Of a DNA stretch of 64,000 nt, positions 17,568 to 25,733 are shown piece after piece. Origin of the DNA: Verrucomicrobiota bacterium. GTDB taxonomy: Bacteria; Verrucomicrobiota; Verrucomicrobiia; JADLBR01. The position numbers and the translations under genes are program-made. Below the pieces are notes generated by a model that did no database searches, had not been told where the DNA came from, and worked only from the letters and a program-made list of their open reading frames with translations. How positions within the stretch are numbered: position 1 is the stretch's first letter; each line of letters starts with the position of its first letter. The stretch covers positions 1 to 64,000 of the forward strand of contig JAKQKQ010000296.1 in NCBI GenBank assembly GCA_029560585.1. The letters run 5' to 3'.

Positions 17568-19898
17568 TTGGGCGAGGCGGGCCATTTTGGTGTTTTGCGA
17601 GACATCGCGGTCGTCATGACCGTGGCGGGTGCGGTGGCGATCGTCTTCCACCGCCTGAGATTCCCGTTCGTTCTGGGATATCTGGTGGCGGGGATTCTTC
17701 TAAGTCCGGGAGTGTATCCGGCGATGCTGGGCCAACCGATCCACGACATGCGGACGGTGAGCGGATTGGTGGACGTGGGGATCGTCTTTCTGGTTTTCAA
17801 CATCGGGATGGAATTCCGGCTCTATCGGCTGAAGCAATTGGGGGTCCGGGTTGTTCTCTGTGGGCTGATCGAAGCGGCGGTGATGTTTTTGGTGGGGACG
17901 TGGGTGGGGCGCACGATGGGATGGGGCACGGTTTCCTCATTATTCTTGGGGGCGATTCTGGTGCCGTGCTCGACGATCATCCTGTCGAAGAGCGTCGGCG
18001 AGGCGGGGCTGGTGGGGAGGCCGTTTGCGCGGATGGCGATGGGTCTCGCCATCCTCGAGGATCTGGTGGTGATCGTGCTGCTGATGGTTTTGACGGCGGT
18101 GGGTCAGGGGGCGTCTCCAGATCTGGAGAATCTCTGGGGCATTGCCTGGCGGATGATAGCGTTCTTGGCGGCAGCCATCGTCGGGGGGCTGTTGGTGGTG
18201 CCGAGGCTGATGAACCGTTTGCATCGGGCGCACCATCAGGAGGCGCTGGTGATCGTGACCTTTGGACTGTGCTTCGGGTTCCCGCTCGTGGCGACGAGGC
18301 TGGGATACTCGGGGGCGCTCGGGGCGTTCGTCATGGGACTGATCGCCGCGGAGAGCCTGGCGCGAGAATGGCTGTTGCGGCGACTGGAACCGATGCGGGA
18401 ATTCTTCGCGGCGCTGTTTTTCGTGTCGATCGGCGTCCTGTTTGACGCGCGTCTGTTCCTGGAGCACGCCGGCGAGGTTGCTGCGGTGGCGTGCGTTTTT
18501 GCGCTGGCCAAGGCGGGTGCGGTGTTCTCTGGAGGAGTGGTGACCGGATTTCACTGGAAGCGCAGCCTGAGGGCCGGCGCCGCGATGACGAACCTGGGGG
18601 AGTTCTCGTTCATTCTGGCATCGGCCGCGACGGCCCAGGGCCTCGCGCCGGCCACGCTGTATCCGATGATCGTGGGTGTCTGCGTGATCAGCGCGGCATG
18701 GTCGCCGCTGGTGATCCGGCGCATCGACCGTTTGGCGGACGGAGTGGACACGGCGATGCCCGGTCCGCTGCGGACATTCCTGGCGCTCTATGAATCGCGC
18801 ATCGCCCAGCCATGGGCCCCGCGCCAGCCCGGGCGTTGGTGGAAGGTCCTGCGACGGCCGATTCAGAGACTGGCCGTGGAGGTGGCGGCGATGAGCGCGG
18901 TGGTGGCGGCCGTGCCGGCGATCCGATCGGGCGTTTCCCATTTTTGGCGGGGCGGTGGCTATCTGTCGCCTGAGCTGGTCGCATGGGGGCTCGCGGTGGT
19001 GTTGTGCGTGCCAGCGGGGGTCGCCGCATGGCGCAATATCGGTGTGGTGGCGATGGTCGTGTCGGAGATGGCGGTGCCAAGGAGCGCGGCGGGGGCAGGT
19101 CGCGGCCTGTTCGAGAAGGCGGTGGGCGGAGCGGTGACGGGGTTCGCGGGCCTGCTGGTGGTGGGGTGGTTGGTCGTTTTGTCCCAGCCGTTCTTGCCCC
19201 CTTGGCCGGTGACCGCCGGGCTGATCCTGGCCGGGGTCGTTCTTTCGACGGTGCTGTGGCGCAAGATGGTCCAGGTGCATCACCGCATCGAGACGGCGAT
19301 CCAACTTTCGTTGGACCAGGCGACGGACTTGAGCAGCGTGGCCCGGCGCGAGGTGAGGCAATTGCTGGAAGATCGCTATCCGGTGCAGGCAGGCATCCGC
19401 GAACTGATCGTCCTGCCGGACTCGCAGGTGGTCGGGCAGAGCCTGCGGCAGCTGCGGCTGCGCGAGGAGACCGGGGCCACCGTTCTGAGCATAAGGAGAT
19501 CGGGGTTCGAGCTGGTGAATCCCGCGGCAGACTCGGTCCTGTTTCCCGAAGACCACCTGCTGGTGGTTGGGGGGGCGGATGATCTGGAGCGGGTCGACGC
19601 GTTCTTTCGGCGGTCGCGGCCCAGGGACGTGCTATCGGCGTCGGAGGTGTGGACCGTGAAGCTGACGGACTATTCGCCGGCCGTCGGCCGTTCGCTGGGC
19701 GAATTGAACCTGCGGTTTGCTACAGGAGTATCGGTGGTGGCTGTAATTCGCAACGGAGAGAATAGGCTGAACCCCGACCCTGGCACGGTGCTTGCCGTCG
19801 GCGACGCGCTAGTGCTTTTCGGGACGTTGGCACAGCTCAGCCAGGCGGGGGCTCTCTTGGGGGGCGAGATGATGGAGAGTCCCGGCGGGGTTTCTTGA
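17568..19898 (+). CDS. Kef-type cation:proton antiporter with two TrkA_C domains
   Basis: This 776-residue monovalent cation:proton antiporter-2 protein has about 12 helices in residues 1-390, including FPFVLGYLVAGILLSPGV and LVFNIGMEFRL. Four more hydrophobic segments follow (about 440-560). The C-terminus carries two TrkA_C-type regulatory domains (about 605-680 and 690-770), recognisable by QVVGQSLRQL and PAVGRSLGEL. No NAD-binding TrkA_N (RCK_N) domain is seen between them. The likely role is K+ or Na+ efflux in exchange for H+, gated by a small ligand. The TTG start has GGAGG 6 nt upstream and lies 40 nt after trxB. Confidence 0.88.
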   Translation: MGEAGHFGVLRDIAVVMTVAGAVAIVFHRLRFPFVLGYLVAGILLSPGVYPAMLGQPIHDMRTVSGLVDVGIVFLVFNIGMEFRLYRLKQLGVRVVLCGLIEAAVMFLVGTWVGRTMGWGTVSSLFLGAILVPCSTIILSKSVGEAGLVGRPFARMAMGLAILEDLVVIVLLMVLTAVGQGASPDLENLWGIAWRMIAFLAAAIVGGLLVVPRLMNRLHRAHHQEALVIVTFGLCFGFPLVATRLGYSGALGAFVMGLIAAESLAREWLLRRLEPMREFFAALFFVSIGVLFDARLFLEHAGEVAAVACVFALAKAGAVFSGGVVTGFHWKRSLRAGAAMTNLGEFSFILASAATAQGLAPATLYPMIVGVCVISAAWSPLVIRRIDRLADGVDTAMPGPLRTFLALYESRIAQPWAPRQPGRWWKVLRRPIQRLAVEVAAMSAVVAAVPAIRSGVSHFWRGGGYLSPELVAWGLAVVLCVPAGVAAWRNIGVVAMVVSEMAVPRSAAGAGRGLFEKAVGGAVTGFAGLLVVGWLVVLSQPFLPPWPVTAGLILAGVVLSTVLWRKMVQVHHRIETAIQLSLDQATDLSSVARREVRQLLEDRYPVQAGIRELIVLPDSQVVGQSLRQLRLREETGATVLSIRRSGFELVNPAADSVLFPEDHLLVVGGADDLERVDAFFRRSRPRDVLSASEVWTVKLTDYSPAVGRSLGELNLRFATGVSVVAVIRNGENRLNPDPGTVLAVGDALVLFGTLAQLSQAGALLGGEMMESPGGVS

Positions 19899-20079
19899 CG
19901 GTGGTCGGACCCGGTTCTAGCTTCTTAATACTTGAAGCGATGCGGACATCGTCATCCAACGCTCGACCGGCATTCGGCCGGGAGAGGGCGATTCGTTTTC
20001 CCCGAGGTGGCCGGAGGTCGGGCGTACCGTCGGGTCTTCATCAATCACTGACCTTAATTCAAATCAAACCAACAAGAGC

Positions 20080-20457
20080 ATGAAAATGAAATGTTTTGCT
20101 GGCGCCGCCATGGCTTTGGCTGCGCTGATACCCCTGTCCGCGTTCTCGCAGGACGCGACGGGGGCCGAGAAGAAGAAAAAGGGGCCCCCGGCGAATGCCG
20201 TGGTGGGTGTGGTGAAGTCCGTGGACGCGTCGGCGAAGACCGTGACGGTCGAGAACAAGAAGGCCGGTGAGACCAAGACCTTCACGGTCACGGACAAGAC
20301 CAAAATCAAGGTCGACGGGGCAGACAAGACCCTGGCCGATCTGACCGAGGGGCTGCGAGTCACCGTCGTGCCCAACAAGAAGGGCGATGCGGCGGCGAGC
20401 ATCAATGGCAAGACGGCTGCACCCAAAGGGGGCGGCAAGAAGAAGGGGACGCAGTAA
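20080..20457 (+). CDS. small secreted lysine-rich protein
   Basis: This 125-residue protein has a clear signal peptide (MKMKCFAGAAMALAALIPL, cut near AFSQ). The mature part is a single small beta-rich domain (VVGVVKSVDASAKTVTV ... LADLTEGLRVTVV) of the kind found in DUF5666-like periplasmic proteins, framed by Lys/Gly-rich ends. It is about 20% lysine and should be strongly basic. No ribosome binding site is evident before the ATG. It stands alone and ends at a strong terminator. The function is unknown. Confidence 0.7.
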   Translation: MKMKCFAGAAMALAALIPLSAFSQDATGAEKKKKGPPANAVVGVVKSVDASAKTVTVENKKAGETKTFTVTDKTKIKVDGADKTLADLTEGLRVTVVPNKKGDAAASINGKTAAPKGGGKKKGTQ

Positions 20458-20488
20458 GTCCTACCCCAGTTGACTGGCGATTGGTTGA

Positions 20489-20510
20489 GGCGCCCGCTTA
20501 GGCGGGCGCC
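20489..20510 (+). terminator. strong Rho-independent terminator
   Basis: The stem GGCGCCCGC (20489-20497) and GCGGGCGCC (20502-20510) is perfect, with a TTAG loop, and is followed directly by TTTTTTT. It ends the transcript of the small secreted protein gene. Confidence 0.95.
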
Positions 20511-20561
20511 TTTTTTTGTGCCGGGGTCGGCGGGTGCAACGGGAGGTGAGAATCGATCCTC

Positions 20562-20599
20562 GCCTGCATATTCCACGCGAAGGCGTGAAAGATGCAGGC
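20562..20599. repeat. REP-like hairpin, family A copy 2
   Basis: GCCTGCATATTCCACGC (20562-20578) pairs with GCGTGAAAGATGCAGGC (20583-20599) with two mismatches around a GAAG loop, followed by TAG. It is closest to the copy at 46254-46293. Confidence 0.8.
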
Positions 20600-21121
20600 T
20601 AGAGGGTGACCGGGTTAGGTTCGATACCGCGCGATGGGCGGCATCGGGGGCGGGGTCGACCCAGGCGTGGCGCGGGCAATCCTGCCCGCGGCGTCGGCCA
20701 AGGCGCGCGGCGGGGCATCACCGGGGCAGAAGATGGGAGGCAGGAGCGCGCTTGCGCGCGATTTGCGCATGGGATCGCCTGCAAGCAGGCTCCTACGATT
20801 CGGCGTCTGAATTTGCGAGTCAACGGCGCACCCGCGCGCGCGGGGGTGGCGCTAGCCAGATTCGTCCACGCGCCGGATTATTCAGGGTGGAACTTCTGGG
20901 GGTGGGGCCGTTTTGGACTGCGGTGGCAGAGCGAAGCGGCGACACCGCTTTTGCCTCCGGCGGAGCCGAGACCGATGGCCCCGACTCGCGCTTCGCGCGC
21001 TGCCAAAGCGGTGGCGCCGTCCGGCGGTTGCCGGACTCTGCCACCGCAGTCCAAAACCCTCGCCGCGCAGATCCTGGGTCGGGCACGAGCCGCGCACGCG
21101 ATCAGCGCCCGAAGTTTCAGG
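20600..21121. other. repeat mosaic without a gene
   Basis: No gene is supported. The open frames here have no ribosome binding site and run through repeats. In order the stretch holds a segment (about 20610-20830) shared with 45915-46245, including cgcctgcaagcaggctccta; a 146-bp element with 21-bp terminal inverted repeats (20911-21056); and a family B copy on the minus strand (21036-21120). Confidence 0.7.
20911..21056. repeat. 146-bp element with perfect 21-bp terminal inverted repeats
   Basis: The sequence from ttttggactgcg to ggcagag at 20911-20931 is repeated exactly, inverted, at 21036-21056. Inside, a second inverted pair is seen (cggcgacaccgctttt against aaagcggtggcgccg). Related internal sequence (gacaccgctttt, ctccg, cggagccga) occurs at 49788-49815. 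It is MITE-like in form, but no transposase is nearby. Confidence 0.8.
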
Positions 21122-22036
21122 TCAGGGGCTTGTAGGACCTTGATTGGCTGGCGGGTTTTCGGGCGAACCATCAAAAAGGCCGCAATAGGCCTTGGCAATC
21201 ATGAGGCCGCAGATGGGATAGGCGGCCAGCAGTCCCACGCCGCAGAGAAGTGCGCCGACGATCGCGAATGCGATCGCGATGAGGCAGAGCCCGAACATCG
21301 GGAACCAGTGTGGGGTGACCGTCTTGCGACTCGTTTCCATGGCATCCCAGAAACCCTGATTCTTTTCCATTACCAAGGGAATGGAGAACGCGTAGGCGAC
21401 GGCCAAGTATATGCCGGGCGCGACGCAAAGGAGGACGCCGATGGTGATGGCGATGCCCTGGACGATGCCCAGGACGCCGAGCGGCACGGGCTTTTCTCGG
21501 AAGCCCGCGAAGAGGTCGGCAAGATCGGGCTGGCCGCCGCGGACGACGCGGATGAGATAGCGGTATGCTCCGCCCCCGAGCATCGTGCCCAGGACGGTGC
21601 CAACGAAGCTGCCGACGAAGTAAAGAGGCATGCCGATGAGGGTGAGCGTGTGGCCGTCGCTTCCGCGATTCTTGCCAATCTCCATCATGATGTTGCCGGC
21701 GAGACCGATTATGTTGCAGGCAAGGCAGACGGCGGCGGCCACTAGGGTGGCGATGACGAGCGCCAGCCAATGCTCCTGGAACAGCCGGAAGGCCGTCGAA
21801 ATGCAAGCGCCGATGTCGATGCCATTCGAACCGGTCGCGGCTGGCGGGGGCGGGACCGGGGCGGCCAGTGCGCCGGAGAACTCGGGCATCGAGCCAACCG
21901 TGGACCAGTCCGCGGCGCCCTCGGCCTTGATCTTGGAATGGTTGTCGAGTCGGCCGTCGGCGATCCACTCGCGAATGGTGCCCTCGGGTACCGGTCCGTA
22001 TTCCTGGCCGTCGCCGCCGATGATGCGGTAGTTCAT
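21122..22036 (-). CDS. GYF_2-domain integral membrane protein
   Basis: This 304-residue protein begins with a GYF_2-type domain (about 1-55; MNYRIIGGDGQEYGPV, REWIADGRL, WSTV), a small fold thought to bind peptides. A Pro/Ala linker follows, then about six membrane helices resembling the DUF975/YciC-like group, with AFRLFQEHW, FVGTVLGTMLGGGAYRY and KNQGFWDAMETSRKTV. The ATG has GGGAGG 5-6 nt upstream. It is divergent from the oxidase operon with 185 nt between. The function is unknown; such proteins are common in PVC bacteria. Confidence 0.75.
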   Translation of the reverse strand: MNYRIIGGDGQEYGPVPEGTIREWIADGRLDNHSKIKAEGAADWSTVGSMPEFSGALAAPVPPPPAATGSNGIDIGACISTAFRLFQEHWLALVIATLVAAAVCLACNIIGLAGNIMMEIGKNRGSDGHTLTLIGMPLYFVGSFVGTVLGTMLGGGAYRYLIRVVRGGQPDLADLFAGFREKPVPLGVLGIVQGIAITIGVLLCVAPGIYLAVAYAFSIPLVMEKNQGFWDAMETSRKTVTPHWFPMFGLCLIAIAFAIVGALLCGVGLLAAYPICGLMIAKAYCGLFDGSPENPPANQGPTSP

Positions 22037-22221
22037 GAGATCCTCCCTGTTCCTTGTGGGGGCCGTGTGCCCTTCGCGGAGTTTGGCCGCGGGTGAGCGG
22101 CGCGCGAGCAAAAAATGCTGGCCGGGTGGGCCATTAATTAGAGTTGTAGAACAGCCACCTAAGAATTGCTAATTATTCATTTGCCGGGGACCAAGGCCGC
22201 GGCAACTTTGGCGTCTCAGGC
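22037..22221. promoter_or_regulatory. AT-rich divergent promoter region of the oxidase operon
   Basis: The 185-nt gap between the divergent GYF_2 gene and ctaD has a marked A+T patch (about 22132-22180, including ccattaatta and gctaattatt) unlike the surrounding GC-rich DNA. Promoters for both directions should lie here. No specific -35/-10 pair or operator can be named. Confidence 0.4.
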
Positions 22222-24069
22222 ATGTCTGGCACAGGATCGATTCCGGCGGGGCACGGCGGGGCGGACGGTGGGGGGCACCCGCACGCCCGTGGCTCCGTGT
22301 GGAGAACGTACGTCTTCTCGACCGACCACAAGATGATCGGCATCCAGTATGGGCTGACGTCGCTGGTTTTCATGCTGCTGGGTTTCTTTCTGATGCTGGC
22401 GATGCGCTGGCAGCTGGCGTATCCGGGGCAGCCGCTGCCGCTGATCGGGAAATTCTTTTCTCCGCAGAACCCGTTTCTGCCCGGTGGGGCGATGTCGCCG
22501 GACCTCTACAACAGCTTTGGTGCAATGCACGGGACGATCATGATTTTCCTGGGGGTGGTGCCGCTTGCATTTGGGGCGTTTGGCAACTACGTGGTGCCGC
22601 TGCAGATCGGGGCGCCGGACATGGCGTTTCCGAGGATCAACATGGCGAGCTACCACGCGTATCTCTGGGGCGGCGTGCTGATGCTGGCGAGCTTCCTTGT
22701 GCCCGGTGGGGCGGCCAAGTCGGGTTGGACGTCGTACGCGCCGCTGGCGAGCGTTGCGGACACGCGGGCGCTGGCCCCCTCGACAGTGTTCCACCCCGTG
22801 TTCAACGGGCAAACGATGTGGCTGATCGCGATGGTGCTGCTGATCACGTCTTCGTTGCTCGGGGCCGTGAATTTCATAACGACGATCATTCAGCTTCGGG
22901 CGAAGGGCATGTCGTGGATGCGGTTGCCGTTCTTCGTGTGGGCGCAGCTCGTGACGGCTTTCTTGCTGCTGCTGGCATTCCCTCCCCTGGAGGCGGCCGG
23001 CATCATGCAGCTGATGGACCGGCTGGCCGGGACGAGTTTTTTCGTGCTGTCGGGGCTATACGTGGGAGGGAAGCTACTGGAGGCGAGCGGGGGCGGGAGT
23101 CCGATCCTGTGGCAGCACCTCTTCTGGTTTCTCGGGCATCCGGAGGTGTACGTGCTGATACTTCCGGGGATGGGGATCGTGTGCGAGGTGATCGCGGTCA
23201 ACAGCCGGAAGCCGATCTGGGGTTATCGGCCGCTGGTGTTGGCGGCTATCGCGATAGGATTCCTGTCCTTCATGGTGTGGGCGCACCACATGTACCTCAC
23301 GGGGATGGGTTCCAAGGTAAGCACATTCTTCCAGACGACGACGGTGCTGATCTCTGTGCCGTCGGTGATCATCCTTACGGCGCTGCTGATATCGCTATGG
23401 GGTGGGGCGATCCGGTTCACCACGCCGATGCTGTTCGCGGCCGCGTTTATCCCGATGTTTGGGTTGGGGGGGCTGACGGGATTGCCGCTGGCGTTCAACG
23501 CGATCGATCTGGCGCTGCACGACACCTATTATGTCATAGGGCACTTTCACTACGTGGTGGCACCGGGAACGATCTTCGCGCTTTTCGCGGGGATCTACCA
23601 CTGGTACCCGAAGATCACCGGGCGGAGGATGAGCGAGTTTTTGGGGAGGGTGCATTTTTGGCCGTCGCTGGTCTGCATGAACGGGATCTTTCTTCCGATG
23701 TTCCTTCAGGGGATGGCGGGGGTGCACCGGCGCTGGTACGACGGCGGTGGGACGATCGCTAACCCGACGTACGAGTTGGTGAGAGGCGCGATCCACTGGA
23801 ACGAGTTCATGTCGATCTCCGCATTTCTTCTGGCGGCCGCGCAGGTGCCGTTCATCGTGAACCTGTTCGTCAGCCTCTGGAGAGGGGAGAGGGTGGGGGA
23901 TAATCCCTGGGAGGCGACGACGCTGGAGTGGGCGGCGCCGACGCCACCGCCCCATGGGAATTTTGCCATGCCGGTGGAGGCACATCGGGGACCGTACGAG
24001 TACAGCGTGCCGGGCCACGAGAGGGATTTCCTGCCGCAGTGGGAGGCGGTGAAAGGGAGCGGGACCTAG
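22222..24069 (+). CDS. ctaD: cytochrome c oxidase subunit I, variant without the K-channel lysine
   Basis: This 615-residue haem-copper oxidase catalytic subunit has about 12 helices. Haem and copper ligands are present: H103 (low-spin haem), H306 and Y310 in GHPEVY, H355-H356 in VWAHHMY, H441 and H443 in GHFHYV. The D-channel aspartate (D133, GAPDMAFP) and the glutamate E308 are kept. Aligned without gaps from VWAHHM to WGG, the lysine of the usual VPTGIK reads as isoleucine (VPSVII, I384), so the K-channel lysine is absent. The propionate-site MPRR also reads VHRR. O2 reduction is the likely reaction; another haem-copper activity cannot be excluded. Confidence 0.9.
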   Translation: MSGTGSIPAGHGGADGGGHPHARGSVWRTYVFSTDHKMIGIQYGLTSLVFMLLGFFLMLAMRWQLAYPGQPLPLIGKFFSPQNPFLPGGAMSPDLYNSFGAMHGTIMIFLGVVPLAFGAFGNYVVPLQIGAPDMAFPRINMASYHAYLWGGVLMLASFLVPGGAAKSGWTSYAPLASVADTRALAPSTVFHPVFNGQTMWLIAMVLLITSSLLGAVNFITTIIQLRAKGMSWMRLPFFVWAQLVTAFLLLLAFPPLEAAGIMQLMDRLAGTSFFVLSGLYVGGKLLEASGGGSPILWQHLFWFLGHPEVYVLILPGMGIVCEVIAVNSRKPIWGYRPLVLAAIAIGFLSFMVWAHHMYLTGMGSKVSTFFQTTTVLISVPSVIILTALLISLWGGAIRFTTPMLFAAAFIPMFGLGGLTGLPLAFNAIDLALHDTYYVIGHFHYVVAPGTIFALFAGIYHWYPKITGRRMSEFLGRVHFWPSLVCMNGIFLPMFLQGMAGVHRRWYDGGGTIANPTYELVRGAIHWNEFMSISAFLLAAAQVPFIVNLFVSLWRGERVGDNPWEATTLEWAAPTPPPHGNFAMPVEAHRGPYEYSVPGHERDFLPQWEAVKGSGT

Positions 24070-24078
24070 GGTCAGGCG

Positions 24079-24927
24079 ATGGAGATCCCCTACACCGTGC
24101 ACGAGCGGCCCGACACGGGCCTTTGGAACGCCAAGGTGGGCGTGTGGCTCTTCCTCGCCTCTGAGGTGATGCTCTTCGGCGGCCTATTCTCGGCATACAT
24201 TTTTCTGCGGATCGGGGCGGACTACTGGCCGCATCATGCGCTCAACGTGCCGCTGGGGCTGACGAACACCATCGTGCTGATCACCTCGAGCATCACGATG
24301 GTCTTGGCGTGGGTGTCCGTGAAGATGCGGGATTTCGGGCAATTCCGCTTCTGGATGTCCGCGACGCTGGGGTGCGGTTGCCTGTTCGTGGTGATCAAGT
24401 CGATCGAGTACCGCGACAAGTTCTCGCACTATGGGGTGGTGTTTCGCGACGAGGCGGCGTTCCGAAAATATGAGCCGGAGCTGAGTGCGCTGGGGGCGAA
24501 TATCAAGACCAACACCGAGGGGCACGGGGCGCGGTTGGACAGGACACCGCACTTTGAGATCGCGGGGCACCTGGCGAGCGGGGTGACGGCGGACGCGATC
24601 GAGTTGGCGCCCGACCGGCACGAGGGTGGCGCGAAGGGCGGTGCGCACGGCGGGGCGCTTCGGGTCGCGCTCGCGGACGTTGCCCGGTGGGGGGTGTTCG
24701 CCCCGAGATACAGCACCTATTACGCGATCTATTTCACGCTGACGGGGCTCCATGCCCTGCACGTGCTGGGCGGCATGGTGGTGCTGTTCTACTTCTTGGT
24801 GACTGGGGCAAAGATGTTTGCGGCGGATCCAGAGCACCTGGCGAACCGCGTGGAGGTCGGGGGCTTATTTTGGCACTTCGTGGATCTGGTGTGGATCTTT
24901 CTATTTCCGGTATTGTATCTGCTGTAG
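24079..24927 (+). CDS. ctaE: cytochrome c oxidase subunit III with a long insertion
   Basis: This 282-residue subunit III lies 9 nt after ctaD. The family ends are clear: GVWLFLASEVMLFGGLFSAY at the start, and YSTYYAIYFTLTGLHALHV with GLFWHFVDLVWIFLFPVLYL at the end. Between the fourth and fifth helices (about residues 120-210) there is a hydrophilic insertion of roughly 90 residues, His and Gly rich near HEGGAKGGAHGG. Subunit III is a structural subunit that stabilises the proton-pumping core. The insertion would lie at the membrane surface, perhaps contacting a partner. Confidence 0.9.
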   Translation: MEIPYTVHERPDTGLWNAKVGVWLFLASEVMLFGGLFSAYIFLRIGADYWPHHALNVPLGLTNTIVLITSSITMVLAWVSVKMRDFGQFRFWMSATLGCGCLFVVIKSIEYRDKFSHYGVVFRDEAAFRKYEPELSALGANIKTNTEGHGARLDRTPHFEIAGHLASGVTADAIELAPDRHEGGAKGGAHGGALRVALADVARWGVFAPRYSTYYAIYFTLTGLHALHVLGGMVVLFYFLVTGAKMFAADPEHLANRVEVGGLFWHFVDLVWIFLFPVLYLL

Positions 24928-24935
24928 GAGGCGCG

Positions 24936-25283
24936 ATGGCGGAAGATCGGGCGTCGAGTGAGAGGAGGGGTTTTGGGGAGCGCGCGCGCGATATATTCGC
25001 GCACGGCTGGTCGCGCCACTACATCCAGGTGTTCCTATATCTGCTGGCGCTCACGATCTTGACGGTCCTGGCGTCGTATCTCCCGATCGGGGTCGCGGGC
25101 CACGTGTTCATCGCGCTGTTGATCGCGGCGATCAAGGCGGGGTTGGTCGCGGCGATCTTCATGCATCTGCTGCACGAAAAGGTCGTGATCCACCGGTTCA
25201 TGGCATTCACCGTGTTGTTTTTCCTGGCGCTGGTGTTCCTGTCGGTTCTCGCGCTCAAAAACACGGTGGTGGGGGCCCAGTGA
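24936..25283 (+). CDS. cytochrome c oxidase subunit IV-like protein
   Basis: This 115-residue protein has three membrane helices and the prokaryotic COX4 signature IKAGLVAAIFMHLLHEK. AGGAGG precedes the ATG by about 5 nt, and the gap to ctaE is 8 nt. The N-terminal 35 residues are charged and cytosolic. Small subunits of this type assist assembly or stability of the oxidase. Confidence 0.85.
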   Translation: MAEDRASSERRGFGERARDIFAHGWSRHYIQVFLYLLALTILTVLASYLPIGVAGHVFIALLIAAIKAGLVAAIFMHLLHEKVVIHRFMAFTVLFFLALVFLSVLALKNTVVGAQ

Positions 25284-25284
25284 G

Positions 25285-25491
25285 ATGTCGCTGAAATACT
25301 TCCATCTCGTATTTGTAAATGCGGCGCTGCTGCTCGCGGGCTGGTTCTGCTGGTGGGCATGGGGCGAGTACGAATCTGGGGGTGCCGGGGTCAACCTGGG
25401 ATACGCGATCGGGGCCGGTGTCGTGGCATTTGCGTTGCTCGGCTATGAGGTATGGTATTTCCGAAAGGTGAGACGGCTGGATCTGGAGTGA
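25285..25491 (+). CDS. two-helix small membrane protein in the oxidase operon
   Basis: This 68-residue protein has two hydrophobic helices (about 5-26 and 37-57) with a Trp-rich first helix end (GWFCWWAWGEYE) and a basic tail. It begins 1 nt after the subunit IV stop. I do not recognise a named family. Its position points to a small oxidase subunit or assembly factor. Confidence 0.65.
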   Translation: MSLKYFHLVFVNAALLLAGWFCWWAWGEYESGGAGVNLGYAIGAGVVAFALLGYEVWYFRKVRRLDLE

Positions 25492-25496
25492 TCGCC

Positions 25497-25733
25497 ATGC
25501 TGTTGCGAGGGTTATCGGTGGTCGTGGCCATGGTTGCGCTGGCGCCGCAGGGCGCTGAAGCTTGCGCCGTCTGTTTTGGCGCCAAGGGGCAACCGGTGAC
25601 GGAGGCCGCGGGCGACGCGATCCTGTTTCTCCTGGGGCTGGTGGGTTGCGTGCTGGCGGCAATCGTAGCATTCATCGTGTGCCTGGTCCTGCGCGGCCGG
25701 CGCGTGGCCGGTGCGGCGGAGGGTGCGCGATGA
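25497..25733 (+). CDS. small exported CxxC membrane protein in the oxidase operon
   Basis: This 78-residue protein has a signal-like N-terminus, then the motif ACAVCFGAKG, then one membrane helix (about 41-65) and a short basic tail. The C-A-V-C pair would face the periplasm. GGAG lies 8 nt before the ATG, and its TGA overlaps the ctaC ATG. The cysteines could carry copper or act as a thiol pair for the CuA site made by the next gene; this is inference from position. Confidence 0.65.
   Translation: MLLRGLSVVVAMVALAPQGAEACAVCFGAKGQPVTEAAGDAILFLLGLVGCVLAAIVAFIVCLVLRGRRVAGAAEGAR

Noticed and set aside
17940-19556. 538-residue open frame on the - strand
   Set aside because: It is Arg, His and Gln rich and antisense to the antiporter gene, with no ribosome binding site or motif.
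20606-21745. Open frame running through the repeat cluster
   Set aside because: It crosses palindromes and then antisenses the GYF_2 gene; no ribosome binding site or domain is seen.
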